Positions 1-7,929 of a stretch of DNA of 13,501 nt are shown piece by piece. The notes beneath the pieces were generated by a model that was not told the DNA's origin, searched no databases, and saw only the letters and a list, made by a program, of their open reading frames with translations. The translations under genes and the position numbers were made by a program. The stretch's first letter is position 1. The number at the start of each line of letters is the position of its first letter. The stretch spans positions 1-13,501 of the forward strand of contig NZ_QFOA01000085.1 in the NCBI RefSeq assembly GCF_003248505.1, read 5' to 3'. The stretch is from Sphingobium sp. (GTDB lineage Bacteria > Pseudomonadota > Alphaproteobacteria > Sphingomonadales > Sphingomonadaceae).

Positions 1-1992
1 CGCGAAGCTTTCACCATGGATCAGCTCGGCCGAGCATTGCTGCATCGTCGGGCTGGCGCGGCAGATCGCGTTGGTGAGGTAGAAATCCTTGATCGGCGAC
101 GCAAACTCGCCGGTCGCGCCTGTCGACAGCGACGGCACAGACCAGCCCAAATCGACCAGCCCCTCCTGCCCCAAAGCTGGCACCGCCCTGGCCATTTCAA
201 TGCGCAGCTGATCGAAACTGTCGAACGGCAGGCGCGCTCCCATCACATCGGACAGGGCCCGAAGGATCGACCAGTCTTCCCGCGCGTCGCCGGGCGCAAA
301 GACGGCTTTGTCACCACGCTGCACACGACCTTCGAGATTGACGTAGGTTCCCGCTTTCTCAGCATAGCTCGCCCCGGGCAGGATCACGTCTGCGGCATGG
401 GCCCCCTTGTCGCCATGATGGCCGACATAGACTTTGAAGCTGCTGTCGAAGGCCGCATAATCGACCTCGTCCGCGCCAAGCGAGAACAGCAGTCGGGGCG
501 CGGCCGCAGCCATCGCCTTGATACCGCCTTCCATCGCATAGCCAAGCATCAGCCCACCCATGCGCGCGGCTGCGAAATGCAGCAGATTATAGCCGTTCCA
601 CCCATCCTTCACGAGGCCCAGCGTTTCGACCAGAGCAAGGGTGTCGCCATGCGCACCGTCCTTGGCGAGCACGCCGCCCCCGACGATCACAGCCGGGCGC
701 GAGGCCCCTGCAAACGCATCCAGCACGGCCTGCGGCAGCCTCGCGAGTAGCGAGGCGTCGTTACCCAGCCATTCCACCTTGTAGGTTAGATCGAACTCGG
801 GACCGATGCCGAAAACCTTCGCACCCTTCTTGATCGCCTTGCGGATACGAGTGTTCACCAGCGGCGCTTCCCAGCGCAGATTGGTGCCGACGAGTAGAAT
901 GACGTCGGCTGTTTCGAGATCGGCTAGCGGGGTGTTGAATGCGACCGCCGACAGGCTCGACACATCGTAGGCGAGACCCGTCTGACGCCCTTCGAGCATC
1001 GTTCCGCCCAGCTTTTCGATCAGCAGCTTGCCCGCGAACATCGTCTCGCAATCGAGCAGGTCGCCTGCGATCGCTGCAACGCTGCCGCCATGCTGCACGG
1101 CTGCGATTGTCCTGAACGCCTCTTCCCACGATACCGGAACGAGCTTGCCATCCTTACGGACATAGGGTTTGTCGAGACGCTTTCGCACCAATCCGTCGAC
1201 ATTATGGCGGGTCTTGTCCGACGCCCACTCCTCGTTCACATCGTCGTTGATGCGCGGCAAAGCGCGCAACACCTGACGGCCGCGGCTATCGAGGCGGATG
1301 TTGGTGCCGACAGCGTCCATCACGTCGATGGCGTGGGTCTTCTTAAGCTCCCACGGACGAGCTTCGAACGCGTAGGGCTTGGCGGTCAGCGCGCCGACAG
1401 GGCACAGGTCGACCACATTGCCGGACAGTTCGCTCTTGGCGGCATGTTCGAGATAAGTGGTGATCTGCATGTTCTCGCCGCGATAGATCGCGCCGATCTC
1501 CGGTACGCCCGCGACTTCTTCGGCGAAGCGCACGCAACGAGTGCATTGGATGCAACGGGTCATGACCGTCTTGACGATCGGACCCATATATTTCTCGGTA
1601 ACGGCACGCTTGTTCTCATCAAACCGGCTGCCGCCCCGGCCATAGGCCATCGACTGGTCCTGAAGGTCGCATTCGCCACCCTGATCGCAGATCGGGCAGT
1701 CGAGCGGATGGTTGATGAGCAGAAATTCCATCACCCCTTCCCGCGCCTTCTTCACCATTTCGGTCTGGGTGAAGATTTCTTGGTTGTCCGCCGCCGGCAG
1801 CGCGCAGCTGGCCTGCGGCTTGGGCGGCCCCGGCTTCACTTCGACGAGGCACATGCGACAGTTGCCGGCGATCGACAAACGCTCATGATAGCAGAACCTG
1901 GGGATTTCCTTCCCCGCGAGTTCACATGCCTGGAGGACCGTCGCGCCCGCCGGGACTTCGATTTCGACGCCGTCTACTTTGACCTTGGGCAT
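1..1992 (-). CDS. nuoG: NADH-quinone oxidoreductase subunit G (complex I 75 kDa homologue), 3' end cut off by window edge
   Basis: Largest peripheral subunit of complex I. It carries electrons from NuoF towards NuoB through several iron-sulfur clusters on the cytoplasmic side of the membrane. 664 codons are visible without a stop, and the last ones (ASPTMQQCSAELIHGESFA) look like the normal end of the family, so only a few residues should be missing. The N-terminal 2Fe-2S domain has C34, C45, C48 and C63. The next cluster has H95, C99, C102 and C108. The ferredoxin-like pair has C147, C150, C153 and C197. The molybdopterin-oxidoreductase-like domain follows from about residue 215. The extra N7 cysteines known from E. 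coli NuoG are absent at residues 215-245, as in mitochondria and alphaproteobacteria. The ATG start is 2 nt after the nuoF stop, with GGAG 5 nt upstream. Confidence 0.97.
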   Translation of the reverse strand, partial: MPKVKVDGVEIEVPAGATVLQACELAGKEIPRFCYHERLSIAGNCRMCLVEVKPGPPKPQASCALPAADNQEIFTQTEMVKKAREGVMEFLLINHPLDCPICDQGGECDLQDQSMAYGRGGSRFDENKRAVTEKYMGPIVKTVMTRCIQCTRCVRFAEEVAGVPEIGAIYRGENMQITTYLEHAAKSELSGNVVDLCPVGALTAKPYAFEARPWELKKTHAIDVMDAVGTNIRLDSRGRQVLRALPRINDDVNEEWASDKTRHNVDGLVRKRLDKPYVRKDGKLVPVSWEEAFRTIAAVQHGGSVAAIAGDLLDCETMFAGKLLIEKLGGTMLEGRQTGLAYDVSSLSAVAFNTPLADLETADVILLVGTNLRWEAPLVNTRIRKAIKKGAKVFGIGPEFDLTYKVEWLGNDASLLARLPQAVLDAFAGASRPAVIVGGGVLAKDGAHGDTLALVETLGLVKDGWNGYNLLHFAAARMGGLMLGYAMEGGIKAMAAAAPRLLFSLGADEVDYAAFDSSFKVYVGHHGDKGAHAADVILPGASYAEKAGTYVNLEGRVQRGDKAVFAPGDAREDWSILRALSDVMGARLPFDSFDQLRIEMARAVPALGQEGLVDLGWSVPSLSTGATGEFASPIKDFYLTNAICRASPTMQQCSAELIHGESFA

Positions 1993-1994
1993 GG

Positions 1995-3329
1995 TTACTC
2001 CGCTGCCTCCATGACGGGGGCGCTACCCTTGTTTTCGCTGATCCGGCGCTCGATTTCCGGACGGAAGTGGCGGATGAGGCCTTGAATCGGCCATGCCGCC
2101 GCGTCACCCAGCGCGCAGATGGTGTGGCCTTCGACCTGCTTTGTCACCTGGAACAGCATATCGATTTCGCTCTGGTCGGCGTCGCCGGTGCGTAGCCGTT
2201 CTATCACACGCCACATCCAGCCGGTGCCTTCGCGGCAGGGCGTGCATTGGCCGCAGCTCTCATGCTTGTAGAAATAGCTGAGGCGGCTGATCGCGCGGAC
2301 GATATCGGTGGACTTGTCCATGACGATGACGGCGGCGGTGCCAAGGCCGGAACCGAGCGCTTTCAACCCGTCGAAGTCCATGGGCGCGTCCATGATCTCC
2401 TTAGCGGGGACCAGCGGGACCGACGATCCCCCCGGAATGACCGCGAGCAGATTATCCCATCCGCCGCGAATACCGCCGCAGTGACGGTCGATCAGTTCGC
2501 GGAACGGGATCGACATGCTTTCTTCGACGACGCAGGGCTTGTTCACATGGCCGCTGATCTGAAACAGCTTGGTGCCACGATTGCCTTCACGCCCGAAGCC
2601 GTTGAACCATGCCGCACCGCGGCGAAGGATCGTGGGCGATACGGCGATAGACTCGACGTTGTTGACGGTGGTCGGGCAACCGTAGAGCCCAGCCCCAGCC
2701 GGAAAAGGCGGCTTGAGACGAGGTTGACCCTTCTTGCCTTCCAGGCTTTCGATCTGAGCGGTTTCCTCGCCGCAAATATAGGCGCCCGCACCGCGATGGA
2801 CGAATACGTCGAAGTCGTAGCCCGATCCGCATGCATTCTTGCCAAGGAAGCCCTTTTCATAGGCCTGTTCGACGGCTGCGAAGAGCACCTTCGCTTCATA
2901 GATAAACTCGCCGCGAATATAGATATAGGCAGCGCGCGCACGCATCGCGAAGCCCGCGATCAAAGCGCCTTCGATCAGCTTGTGCGGATCGTGACGAATG
3001 ATCTCCCGGTCTTTGCAAGAGCCCGGTTCCGATTCGTCCGCGTTGATGACCAGGAAGCTCGGGCGACCGTCCTTGCTTTCCTTGGGCATGAAACTCCACT
3101 TCATGCCGGTTGGGAAGCCCGCGCCACCGCGACCGCGCAGGTTCGACGCCTTGATGATGTCGATGATGGCGTCCTGGCCCAACTCCATCAACGCCTTGGT
3201 ATTGTCCCAATCGCCGCGTTTGATGGCGGCATCGATACCCCAGTCCTGAAAGCCATGGACGTTGGTGAAAATGCGATCCTTGTCGGCGAGCGGGCCGACG
3301 AAGGGTGCGGATGCCGGTGCGTCGGCCAT
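1995..3329 (-). CDS. nuoF: NADH-quinone oxidoreductase subunit F (NADH- and FMN-binding, 51 kDa homologue)
   Basis: Entry point of electrons into complex I. It binds NADH and FMN and carries the 4Fe-4S cluster N3. The 444-residue product has the glycine-rich nucleotide loop GRGGAGFPTG at 66-75 and the ICGEET segment at 185-190. Cluster ligands are C359, C362, C365 (ESCGQCTPCREG) and C405. The ATG at 3329 overlaps the nuoE stop in a TGATG junction and has GGGGAG 7 nt upstream. An in-frame ATG at 3335 is too close to that site, and the longer in-frame extension to 3551 lies inside nuoE, so both were rejected. Residue 192 is Gln (codon CAG) in TAQIESLEG, where homologues I remember carry Leu or Met (TALIESLEG-like). 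This is either a real variant or a base error. The subunit acts with NuoE and NuoG in the NADH-oxidising module. Confidence 0.98.
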   Translation of the reverse strand: MADAPASAPFVGPLADKDRIFTNVHGFQDWGIDAAIKRGDWDNTKALMELGQDAIIDIIKASNLRGRGGAGFPTGMKWSFMPKESKDGRPSFLVINADESEPGSCKDREIIRHDPHKLIEGALIAGFAMRARAAYIYIRGEFIYEAKVLFAAVEQAYEKGFLGKNACGSGYDFDVFVHRGAGAYICGEETAQIESLEGKKGQPRLKPPFPAGAGLYGCPTTVNNVESIAVSPTILRRGAAWFNGFGREGNRGTKLFQISGHVNKPCVVEESMSIPFRELIDRHCGGIRGGWDNLLAVIPGGSSVPLVPAKEIMDAPMDFDGLKALGSGLGTAAVIVMDKSTDIVRAISRLSYFYKHESCGQCTPCREGTGWMWRVIERLRTGDADQSEIDMLFQVTKQVEGHTICALGDAAAWPIQGLIRHFRPEIERRISENKGSAPVMEAAE

Positions 3330-3994
3330 CACCATTCTCCCCGATAGTCGTGATTTTCGGTGACCATTTCCTTGAGCGTTGTCGGGCCGCCCTCCGGTGC
3401 GCTGGTCTGACGGTCTATCTGAGGACCGACCTTTGGCTGACCGCCCGCAGCAAGCGTTTCCAATATCGCGCTCATGCTGTCGTAAGTCAGATCTTCGTAA
3501 TTGTCGTCGTTGATCTGGACCATCGGCGCGTTGGCACACGCCCCCAGACATTCAACTTCGGTCAGCGTGAACAGGCCATCCGGGGTTGTCGATCCCTTCA
3601 CCAGCCCCTTGTTTTTGCACGCCGCCATGACATCGTCCGACCCGCGCAACATGCACGGCGTCGTGCCGCACACCTGCACATGATAGCGGCCCACCGGCGC
3701 CAGGTTATACATGGTGTAGAAGGTCGCGACTTCGTAGACGCGCATATAAGGCATATCGAGCTGACGCCCGATATATTCCATCACCGGCACCGGCAACCAG
3801 CCCTGCGTTTGCGTATCCGCACCGACCTGCCGCTGAGCAAGGTCGAGCAGCGGCATCACGGCGGACTGCTGCCGCCCGGCGGGATAGCGAGCGATGATCT
3901 TGTCCGCCTGAGCGGCATTTTCAGCCGTCCACGCGAACGCGCCCCAGCGCGCGCGGGTTTCGGCCTCGTCGGGGATATGCACTGCGTCAGCCAT
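3329..3994 (-). CDS. nuoE: NADH-quinone oxidoreductase subunit E (24 kDa homologue, thioredoxin-like 2Fe-2S protein)
   Basis: Partner of NuoF in the NADH-oxidising module; it holds the off-path 2Fe-2S cluster N1a. The 221-residue product has a helical N-terminal part and a thioredoxin-like ferredoxin domain. The four cluster cysteines are C109, C114 (VCGTTPC), C149 and C153 (ECLGAC). The roughly 35-residue tail after about residue 184, with SAPEGGPTTL, is of the kind seen in alphaproteobacterial NuoE. The ATG shares one base with the nuoD stop (TAATG), and the gene's own TGA overlaps the nuoF start. This indicates translational coupling within the nuo operon. The closest GGAG lies about 13 nt before the ATG, so reinitiation from nuoD probably matters. 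Confidence 0.97.
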   Translation of the reverse strand: MADAVHIPDEAETRARWGAFAWTAENAAQADKIIARYPAGRQQSAVMPLLDLAQRQVGADTQTQGWLPVPVMEYIGRQLDMPYMRVYEVATFYTMYNLAPVGRYHVQVCGTTPCMLRGSDDVMAACKNKGLVKGSTTPDGLFTLTEVECLGACANAPMVQINDDNYEDLTYDSMSAILETLAAGGQPKVGPQIDRQTSAPEGGPTTLKEMVTENHDYRGEW

Positions 3995-5229
3995 TAGCGG
4001 TCACATTCTCCAAACACGATGTCCATGGCGCCGAGGACAGCGGTCGTATCGGCCAGCATGTGGCCCTTCATCATGAAATCCATCGCCTGCAGGTGCGAGA
4101 AAGCGGTCGGGCGAATCTTGCAGCGATACGGCTTGTTGCTGCCGTCGCTGACCAGATAGACGCCGAACTCGCCCTTGGGACTTTCGGTCGCCACATAAAC
4201 TTCGCCGGCGGGCACATGGAAGCCCTCGGTATAAAGTTTGAAATGGTGGATCAGCGCTTCCATAGACCGCTTCATTTCGCCCCGCTTGGGCGGCGACACC
4301 TTGCGGTCGAAGCTGGCGATCGGACCTTCCGGCATGTCGTTCAGGCACTGTTTCATGATCCGCGCCGATTGGCGGACCTCCTCCACGCGCACCATGAAAC
4401 GATCGTAGCAATCGTAATTGGTGCCGACCGGAATATCGAAATCGATCCGGTCGTAGGCGTCATAAGGCTGCGCCTTGCGCAAATCCCATGCGATGCCGCT
4501 ACCCCGGATCATCGGGCCGGAAAAACCCCATTTCAGGGCGTCTTCCTTGCTCACCACCGCGATGTCGACATTGCGTTGTTTAAAGATGCGATTGTCGGCC
4601 ACCAGGCTGATCGCATCCTCGAACAGGCGTGGCAGGCGCGTGTCGAGCCAATCGGCAATGTCGGTCAGCAGCTTGAGCGGAACGTCCTGATGAACGCCAC
4701 CCGGGCGAAAATAGGCGCTGTGCATACGCGCGCCCGAAGCCCGCTCGAAGAAGCCGAGGCAATCCTCCCGGATTTCGAACAGCCACAGATTGGGCGTCAT
4801 CGCGCCCACATCCATGACATGACTGCCAAGGTTGAGCATGTGATTGCAGATGCGGGTGAGTTCCGCGAAGAACACGCGGAAATATTGCGCGCGCAGCGGG
4901 ACTTCGAGGTTCAAAAGCTTTTCGACCGCCAGCACGTAACTATGCTCCATGCCGAGCGGCGAGCAATAGTCGAGCCGGTCGAAATAGGGCAGCGCCTGGA
5001 GGTAGGTCTTATATTCGATCAGCTTCTCGGTACCGCGATGCAGTAGGCCTACATGCGGGTCGCACCGCTCGACGATCTCGCCTTCCAATTCCATGACGAG
5101 ACGCAGGACGCCGTGCGCCGCAGGATGCTGCGGGCCGAAGTTGATGGTGTAGTTCTGGATTTCCGTGTCGCCATAGGACGGATCGGCGGCGTCGGTACGA
5201 TGATCCAGCTTTTCCAGATAGTCGGACAT
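3994..5229 (-). CDS. nuoD: NADH-quinone oxidoreductase subunit D (49 kDa homologue)
   Basis: Central subunit of the quinone-reducing module. With NuoB it forms the ubiquinone pocket next to cluster N2. It descends from the large subunit of NiFe hydrogenases but keeps none of the metal-binding cysteines. The 411-residue length is usual for alphaproteobacteria. The GPQHPAAHG motif at 32-40 supplies H39, and RLDY at 85-88 supplies Y88. By their spacing these match the His and Tyr that hold the quinone head group in Thermus Nqo4 (H38, Y87). The C-terminus (GAMDIVFGECDR) is the canonical family end. The ATG shares one base with the nuoC stop (TAATG), and a strong GGAGGA sits 9 nt upstream inside the end of nuoC. 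Confidence 0.98.
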   Translation of the reverse strand: MSDYLEKLDHRTDAADPSYGDTEIQNYTINFGPQHPAAHGVLRLVMELEGEIVERCDPHVGLLHRGTEKLIEYKTYLQALPYFDRLDYCSPLGMEHSYVLAVEKLLNLEVPLRAQYFRVFFAELTRICNHMLNLGSHVMDVGAMTPNLWLFEIREDCLGFFERASGARMHSAYFRPGGVHQDVPLKLLTDIADWLDTRLPRLFEDAISLVADNRIFKQRNVDIAVVSKEDALKWGFSGPMIRGSGIAWDLRKAQPYDAYDRIDFDIPVGTNYDCYDRFMVRVEEVRQSARIMKQCLNDMPEGPIASFDRKVSPPKRGEMKRSMEALIHHFKLYTEGFHVPAGEVYVATESPKGEFGVYLVSDGSNKPYRCKIRPTAFSHLQAMDFMMKGHMLADTTAVLGAMDIVFGECDR

Positions 5230-6017
5230 TATGCGTTGTCCTCCGGCTTGGCAGCGCCTTTGCCTTCATCGGTGGCGGGGGCGGGCTTGGCCGGCGCGTC
5301 GGCAGACTTCGCCTTCGCTTCCTTGTTCGCCGCTTCGCCAGCGCCAGTGTCGGCCTTTTCCTCAGTCGTCTTGGGCGTAGGTGGGGCGGCAGGCGCAGCA
5401 GAGGCTGGCGGCGCTTTCTCGTCCCCCGGCAGCACATATTGCGCGCCTTCCCATGGGCTCATGAAGTCAAAGCTGCGGAAGTCCTGCGCCAGGGCCACCG
5501 GCTCATACACGACGCGCTTGTCTTCTTCGGAATAACGAAGTTCGACATAGCCGGTCAGCGGAAAGTCCTTGCGCTGGGGGTGCCCCTTGAAACCGTAGTC
5601 GGTCAGGATGCGGCGCAGGTCGCCATTTCCTTCGAACAGAACGCCATACATGTCGAACACTTCGCGCTCCAGCCAGCCTGCGACAGGCCAGATGTGCGTC
5701 ACGGTGGGCACGGGCGTGTCCTCGTCGGTCGTGACCTTTACGCGGACGCGATGATTGCGCGTGACGCTGAGCAAATGATAGCAGACCTCGAACCGCTCGG
5801 GGCGGTCGGGATAATCGACGCCCGCGATTTCCATCAGCTGCTGATACTGCCCACGCACGCGCAACAGGTCCAGCGCCTCGGCAAGGCGCTCGCGTACCAC
5901 GGTGAAGCTATATTCGTCGGCATCGTGAACCGTCTCGATCAGCATCGAGCCCAGCAGCCCGGCAACTTCCCCGGCGATACCTTCGATGGTCGCGATCTTC
6001 GGTGCGGAATGGCCCAT
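5229..6017 (-). CDS. nuoC: NADH-quinone oxidoreductase subunit C (30 kDa homologue) with a long Ala/Pro/Lys/Glu-rich tail
   Basis: Structural subunit of the quinone-reducing module, packing against NuoD. Residues 1 to about 197 are the NuoC fold. The family signature is near residues 117-156, containing EREVFDMYGV, GHPQRKDFPL and the preceding DYGFKG. Residues 198-262 form a tail built only from A, P, K, E, D, G, T, S and N, without any aromatic or aliphatic residue larger than Ala. It is probably disordered. Start choice: the ATG at 6017 is one base after the nuoB stop and gives 262 residues. An in-frame TTG at 6029 would add four residues but overlaps nuoB. Neither has a strong ribosome site (GAG 7 nt before the ATG). 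The gene overlaps nuoD by one base. Confidence 0.96.
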   Translation of the reverse strand: MGHSAPKIATIEGIAGEVAGLLGSMLIETVHDADEYSFTVVRERLAEALDLLRVRGQYQQLMEIAGVDYPDRPERFEVCYHLLSVTRNHRVRVKVTTDEDTPVPTVTHIWPVAGWLEREVFDMYGVLFEGNGDLRRILTDYGFKGHPQRKDFPLTGYVELRYSEEDKRVVYEPVALAQDFRSFDFMSPWEGAQYVLPGDEKAPPASAAPAAPPTPKTTEEKADTGAGEAANKEAKAKSADAPAKPAPATDEGKGAAKPEDNA

Positions 6018-6018
6018 A

Positions 6019-6573
6019 TTAACGCTCAATCGTCCCGATCCGGCGGATCTTCCGCTGTAACTGCATCACACCATAAAGCAGCGCTTCGGCAGTCGGCGGG
6101 CAACCCGGCACGTAGATGTCGACCGGCACGATCCGGTCGCAGCCCCGAACTACCGAATAGCTGTAGTGATAATAGCCACCGCCATTGGCGCAGCTGCCCA
6201 TCGAAATAACATATTTCGGATTGGACATCTGATCGTAAACCTTGCGCAACGCGGGCGCCATCTTGTTGCACAAAGTGCCCGCGACGATCATCACGTCCGA
6301 CTGGCGCGGAGATGCGCGCGGAGCAACGCCGAAGCGCTCCATGTCATAACGCGGCATGTTGACGTGGATCATTTCGACTGCGCAGCAGGCAAGACCGAAG
6401 GTCATCCACCATAGCGACCCGGTGCGTGCCCACTGGAACAATTCTTCGGTCGACGTGACGAGAAATCCCTTGTCGGCGACCTCGCCGTTCAGCGAGTCGA
6501 AGAAGGCCTGATCAGGCTGCGTTCCGGCCGGCAGCATCGTGCCGGGGGCAGGCCTTTCGAGTTCTACTCCCAA
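6019..6573 (-). CDS. nuoB: NADH-quinone oxidoreductase subunit B (PSST homologue, cluster N2)
   Basis: Carries 4Fe-4S cluster N2, the last redox centre before ubiquinone. Numbered from the TTG at 6573, the product has 184 residues. Ligands are the tandem cysteines C63 and C64 (FGLACCAVEM), C128 (GSCANGG) and C158 (VPGCPPT). Start choice: this TTG gives the N-terminus (M)GVELERPAPGT and has GGGAG 7 nt upstream, a good site. A GTG at 6594 (seven residues longer) and an ATG at 6537 (twelve shorter) are possible but less well supported. The start overlaps the end of nuoA by 10 nt. The stop TAA is followed after one base by the nuoC ATG. NuoB is otherwise fully conserved and shows no oddity. Confidence 0.96.
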   Translation of the reverse strand: MGVELERPAPGTMLPAGTQPDQAFFDSLNGEVADKGFLVTSTEELFQWARTGSLWWMTFGLACCAVEMIHVNMPRYDMERFGVAPRASPRQSDVMIVAGTLCNKMAPALRKVYDQMSNPKYVISMGSCANGGGYYHYSYSVVRGCDRIVPVDIYVPGCPPTAEALLYGVMQLQRKIRRIGTIER

Positions 6574-6938
6574 TCGAGTGCTCCCTTCTTCCACGCATAA
6601 ACGAGGCCGAGTACCAGCTCCGCTATGAAGATCATCATCGTCGCCCAGCCGGCCCAGCCGATCTGGTCGAGGCTCACCGCCCAGGGAAACAGGAACGCCG
6701 CCTCAAGATCGAAGATGATGAAGAGGATGGCGACCAGATAGAAACGCACGTCGAACTGGCTTCGCGGCTCCTCGAACGCGGGGAAACCGCATTCATATTC
6801 GCTGAGCTTAGCCGGATCGGGCTGATGCGCGCCGGTCAGGCGGCCCACCAGCATCGGCAAAAAGACAAAAGCGCTGGAGAGCAGCAAGGCGATTCCGATG
6901 AAGATCAGAATCGGCAGATATTGGGCAAGATCGACCAA
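6564..6938 (-). CDS. nuoA: NADH-quinone oxidoreductase subunit A (ND3 homologue)
   Basis: Small membrane subunit at the junction of the hydrophilic and membrane arms of complex I. From the TTG start it has 124 residues with three predicted membrane helices, at about 8-31, 65-88 and 97-116. The loop between helices 1 and 2 contains YECG (48-51), which holds the conserved loop cysteine of the ND3 family. FDLEAAF (76-82) in helix 2 has the acidic pair D77/E79, and helix 3 has E107. Start choice: TTG at 6938 gives MVDLAQYLP and has AGGGG 6 nt upstream. The reading frame continues upstream to 7028 without a recognisable sequence, so that extension was rejected. It is the first gene of the nuo operon, 127 nt after the suhB-like gene. 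Confidence 0.95.
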   Translation of the reverse strand: MVDLAQYLPILIFIGIALLLSSAFVFLPMLVGRLTGAHQPDPAKLSEYECGFPAFEEPRSQFDVRFYLVAILFIIFDLEAAFLFPWAVSLDQIGWAGWATMMIFIAELVLGLVYAWKKGALDWE

Positions 6939-6970
6939 CGGTATCCCCTGGGCGAAAAGGTTGTGGCCGC

Positions 6971-6999
6971 GCTTTAGGCCTGCTGCATATGCGAAGCAA
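6971..6999 (-). promoter_or_regulatory. Candidate promoter of the nuo operon
   Basis: On the minus strand TTGCTT and TAAAGC are separated by 17 nt, in the 127-nt gap between the suhB-like gene and nuoA. This resembles a weak housekeeping sigma promoter. It sits 33 nt before the nuoA TTG. The gap has no clear intrinsic terminator, so readthrough from upstream is also possible. The match is modest and could be chance. Confidence 0.3.
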
Positions 7000-7065
7000 G
7001 GGGCGACAGCCTTGAGAATGAATCGCAAAAACTCAACGGTATGAAGCGATTGGTCGAGTTGTGGC

Positions 7066-7881
7066 TTAGCGCAATGCTCCTGCGACCAACTTATGCAGTT
7101 TGGAGTGGATCGCGTCGTTTCCGGCGATCACTTCCTTGCGCTCGATCATCTGGTCCCCGCCACGGAAGTCGCTGGTAAAGCCGCCCGCTTCGCGGACCAG
7201 CAGCAGGCCTGCCGCCATGTCCCATGGCTTGAGCCCGCTTTCCCAGAAACCGTCATACCGGCCCGATGCCACATGGGCGAGGTCGAGCGCGGCGGCGCCG
7301 AAACGGCGGATACCGGCAACGGAAGGCGCCACGGCGCCGAAGATACGCGTCCATTGCGCCATGTCGCCATGACCCATGAACGGAATGCCCGTCGCGATCA
7401 GGCAATCGCCCAGATCGCGGCGCGAAGACACGCGCAAGCGTTGATCATGCCGCCACGCGCCACGCGTCTTTTCCGCCCAGTAGCTTTCGTCGGTGACAGG
7501 CTGATAGACGAGGCCGGTCGTGACCTCCCGCTTATGCCCGCCATAGAGCGGCTCCTCCACCGCGATCGATATGGCGAAGTGCGGTATGCCGTGCAGAAAG
7601 TTGGTCGTGCCATCGAGCGGATCGATGATCCAGCGCGGCTTGGTGGGGTCCCCGGCGATTTCGCCCCCCTCCTCAAGCAGGAAGCCCCAGTCGGGACGGA
7701 CCTTCTGCAATTCCTCGACCAGCGTGCGCTCCGCCTGCTGATCAGCCTTCGACACGAAGTCGGCTGGCCCCTTGCGGCTGACCTGAAGATGCTCGACCTC
7801 GCCGAAGTCGCGGCGAAGTTTCGAGCCTGCCTTGCGAGCGGCGCGTTCCATGACGGTGAGAAGGCCGGAGTGCGATACCAT
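7066..7881 (-). CDS. suhB: Inositol-monophosphatase family phosphatase (SuhB-like)
   Basis: Mg-dependent, Li-sensitive-type sugar phosphatase of the FIG superfamily, expected to dephosphorylate inositol 1-phosphate or related phosphates in the cytoplasm. In E. coli SuhB also acts in rRNA transcription antitermination. The 271-residue product has the metal-binding residues E70 (LLEEGGE), D87 and D90 in WIIDPLDGTTNF (84-95), and D221 in the WESGLKPWDMAAG segment (213-225). Spacing between these agrees with human IMPA1 (E70, D90, D93, D220). Substrate cannot be read from sequence, so the symbol is by family resemblance. The ATG is preceded by GGAGGAGGGAG, much of which can pair into a hairpin (7894-7916). 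It lies 48 nt downstream of the small secreted protein gene and 127 nt upstream of nuoA, all co-oriented. Confidence 0.9.
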   Translation of the reverse strand: MVSHSGLLTVMERAARKAGSKLRRDFGEVEHLQVSRKGPADFVSKADQQAERTLVEELQKVRPDWGFLLEEGGEIAGDPTKPRWIIDPLDGTTNFLHGIPHFAISIAVEEPLYGGHKREVTTGLVYQPVTDESYWAEKTRGAWRHDQRLRVSSRRDLGDCLIATGIPFMGHGDMAQWTRIFGAVAPSVAGIRRFGAAALDLAHVASGRYDGFWESGLKPWDMAAGLLLVREAGGFTSDFRGGDQMIERKEVIAGNDAIHSKLHKLVAGALR

Positions 7882-7893
7882 TATTCTTTTCTC

Positions 7894-7916
7894 CCTCCTC
7901 CGCTAGCCGGAGAAGA
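7894..7916 (-). promoter_or_regulatory. Hairpin covering the ribosome binding site of the suhB-like gene
   Basis: In the minus-strand transcript UCUUCUCCG can pair with CGGAGGAGG across a GCUAG loop: nine pairs, two of them G-U. The right arm is the purine-rich ribosome site, leaving only GAG plus an A-rich stretch before the AUG. There is no U-run after it, so it is not a standard terminator. It would lower initiation unless opened. The pairing is seen in the sequence; a regulatory role is inferred. Confidence 0.4.
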
Positions 7917-7929
7917 TTGCAGGGGTGGG

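Noticed and set aside
1090..3347. Long plus-strand open frames (331 and 366 codons) across nuoG and nuoF
   Set aside because: They lie opposite well-conserved nuo genes, have Arg/Asp/His-rich composition with no recognisable domain, and arise from high GC and codon bias.
3330..3551. N-terminal extension of NuoF (74 extra residues)
   Set aside because: Lies within nuoE and reads as unrelated Arg/Gly-rich sequence; the ATG at 3329 has a ribosome site and matches family length.
4060..6209. Plus-strand open frames of 160-328 codons opposite nuoD, nuoC and nuoB
   Set aside because: Mirror images of conserved genes. The Ala-rich one at 5053-5535 is the complement of the NuoC low-complexity tail.
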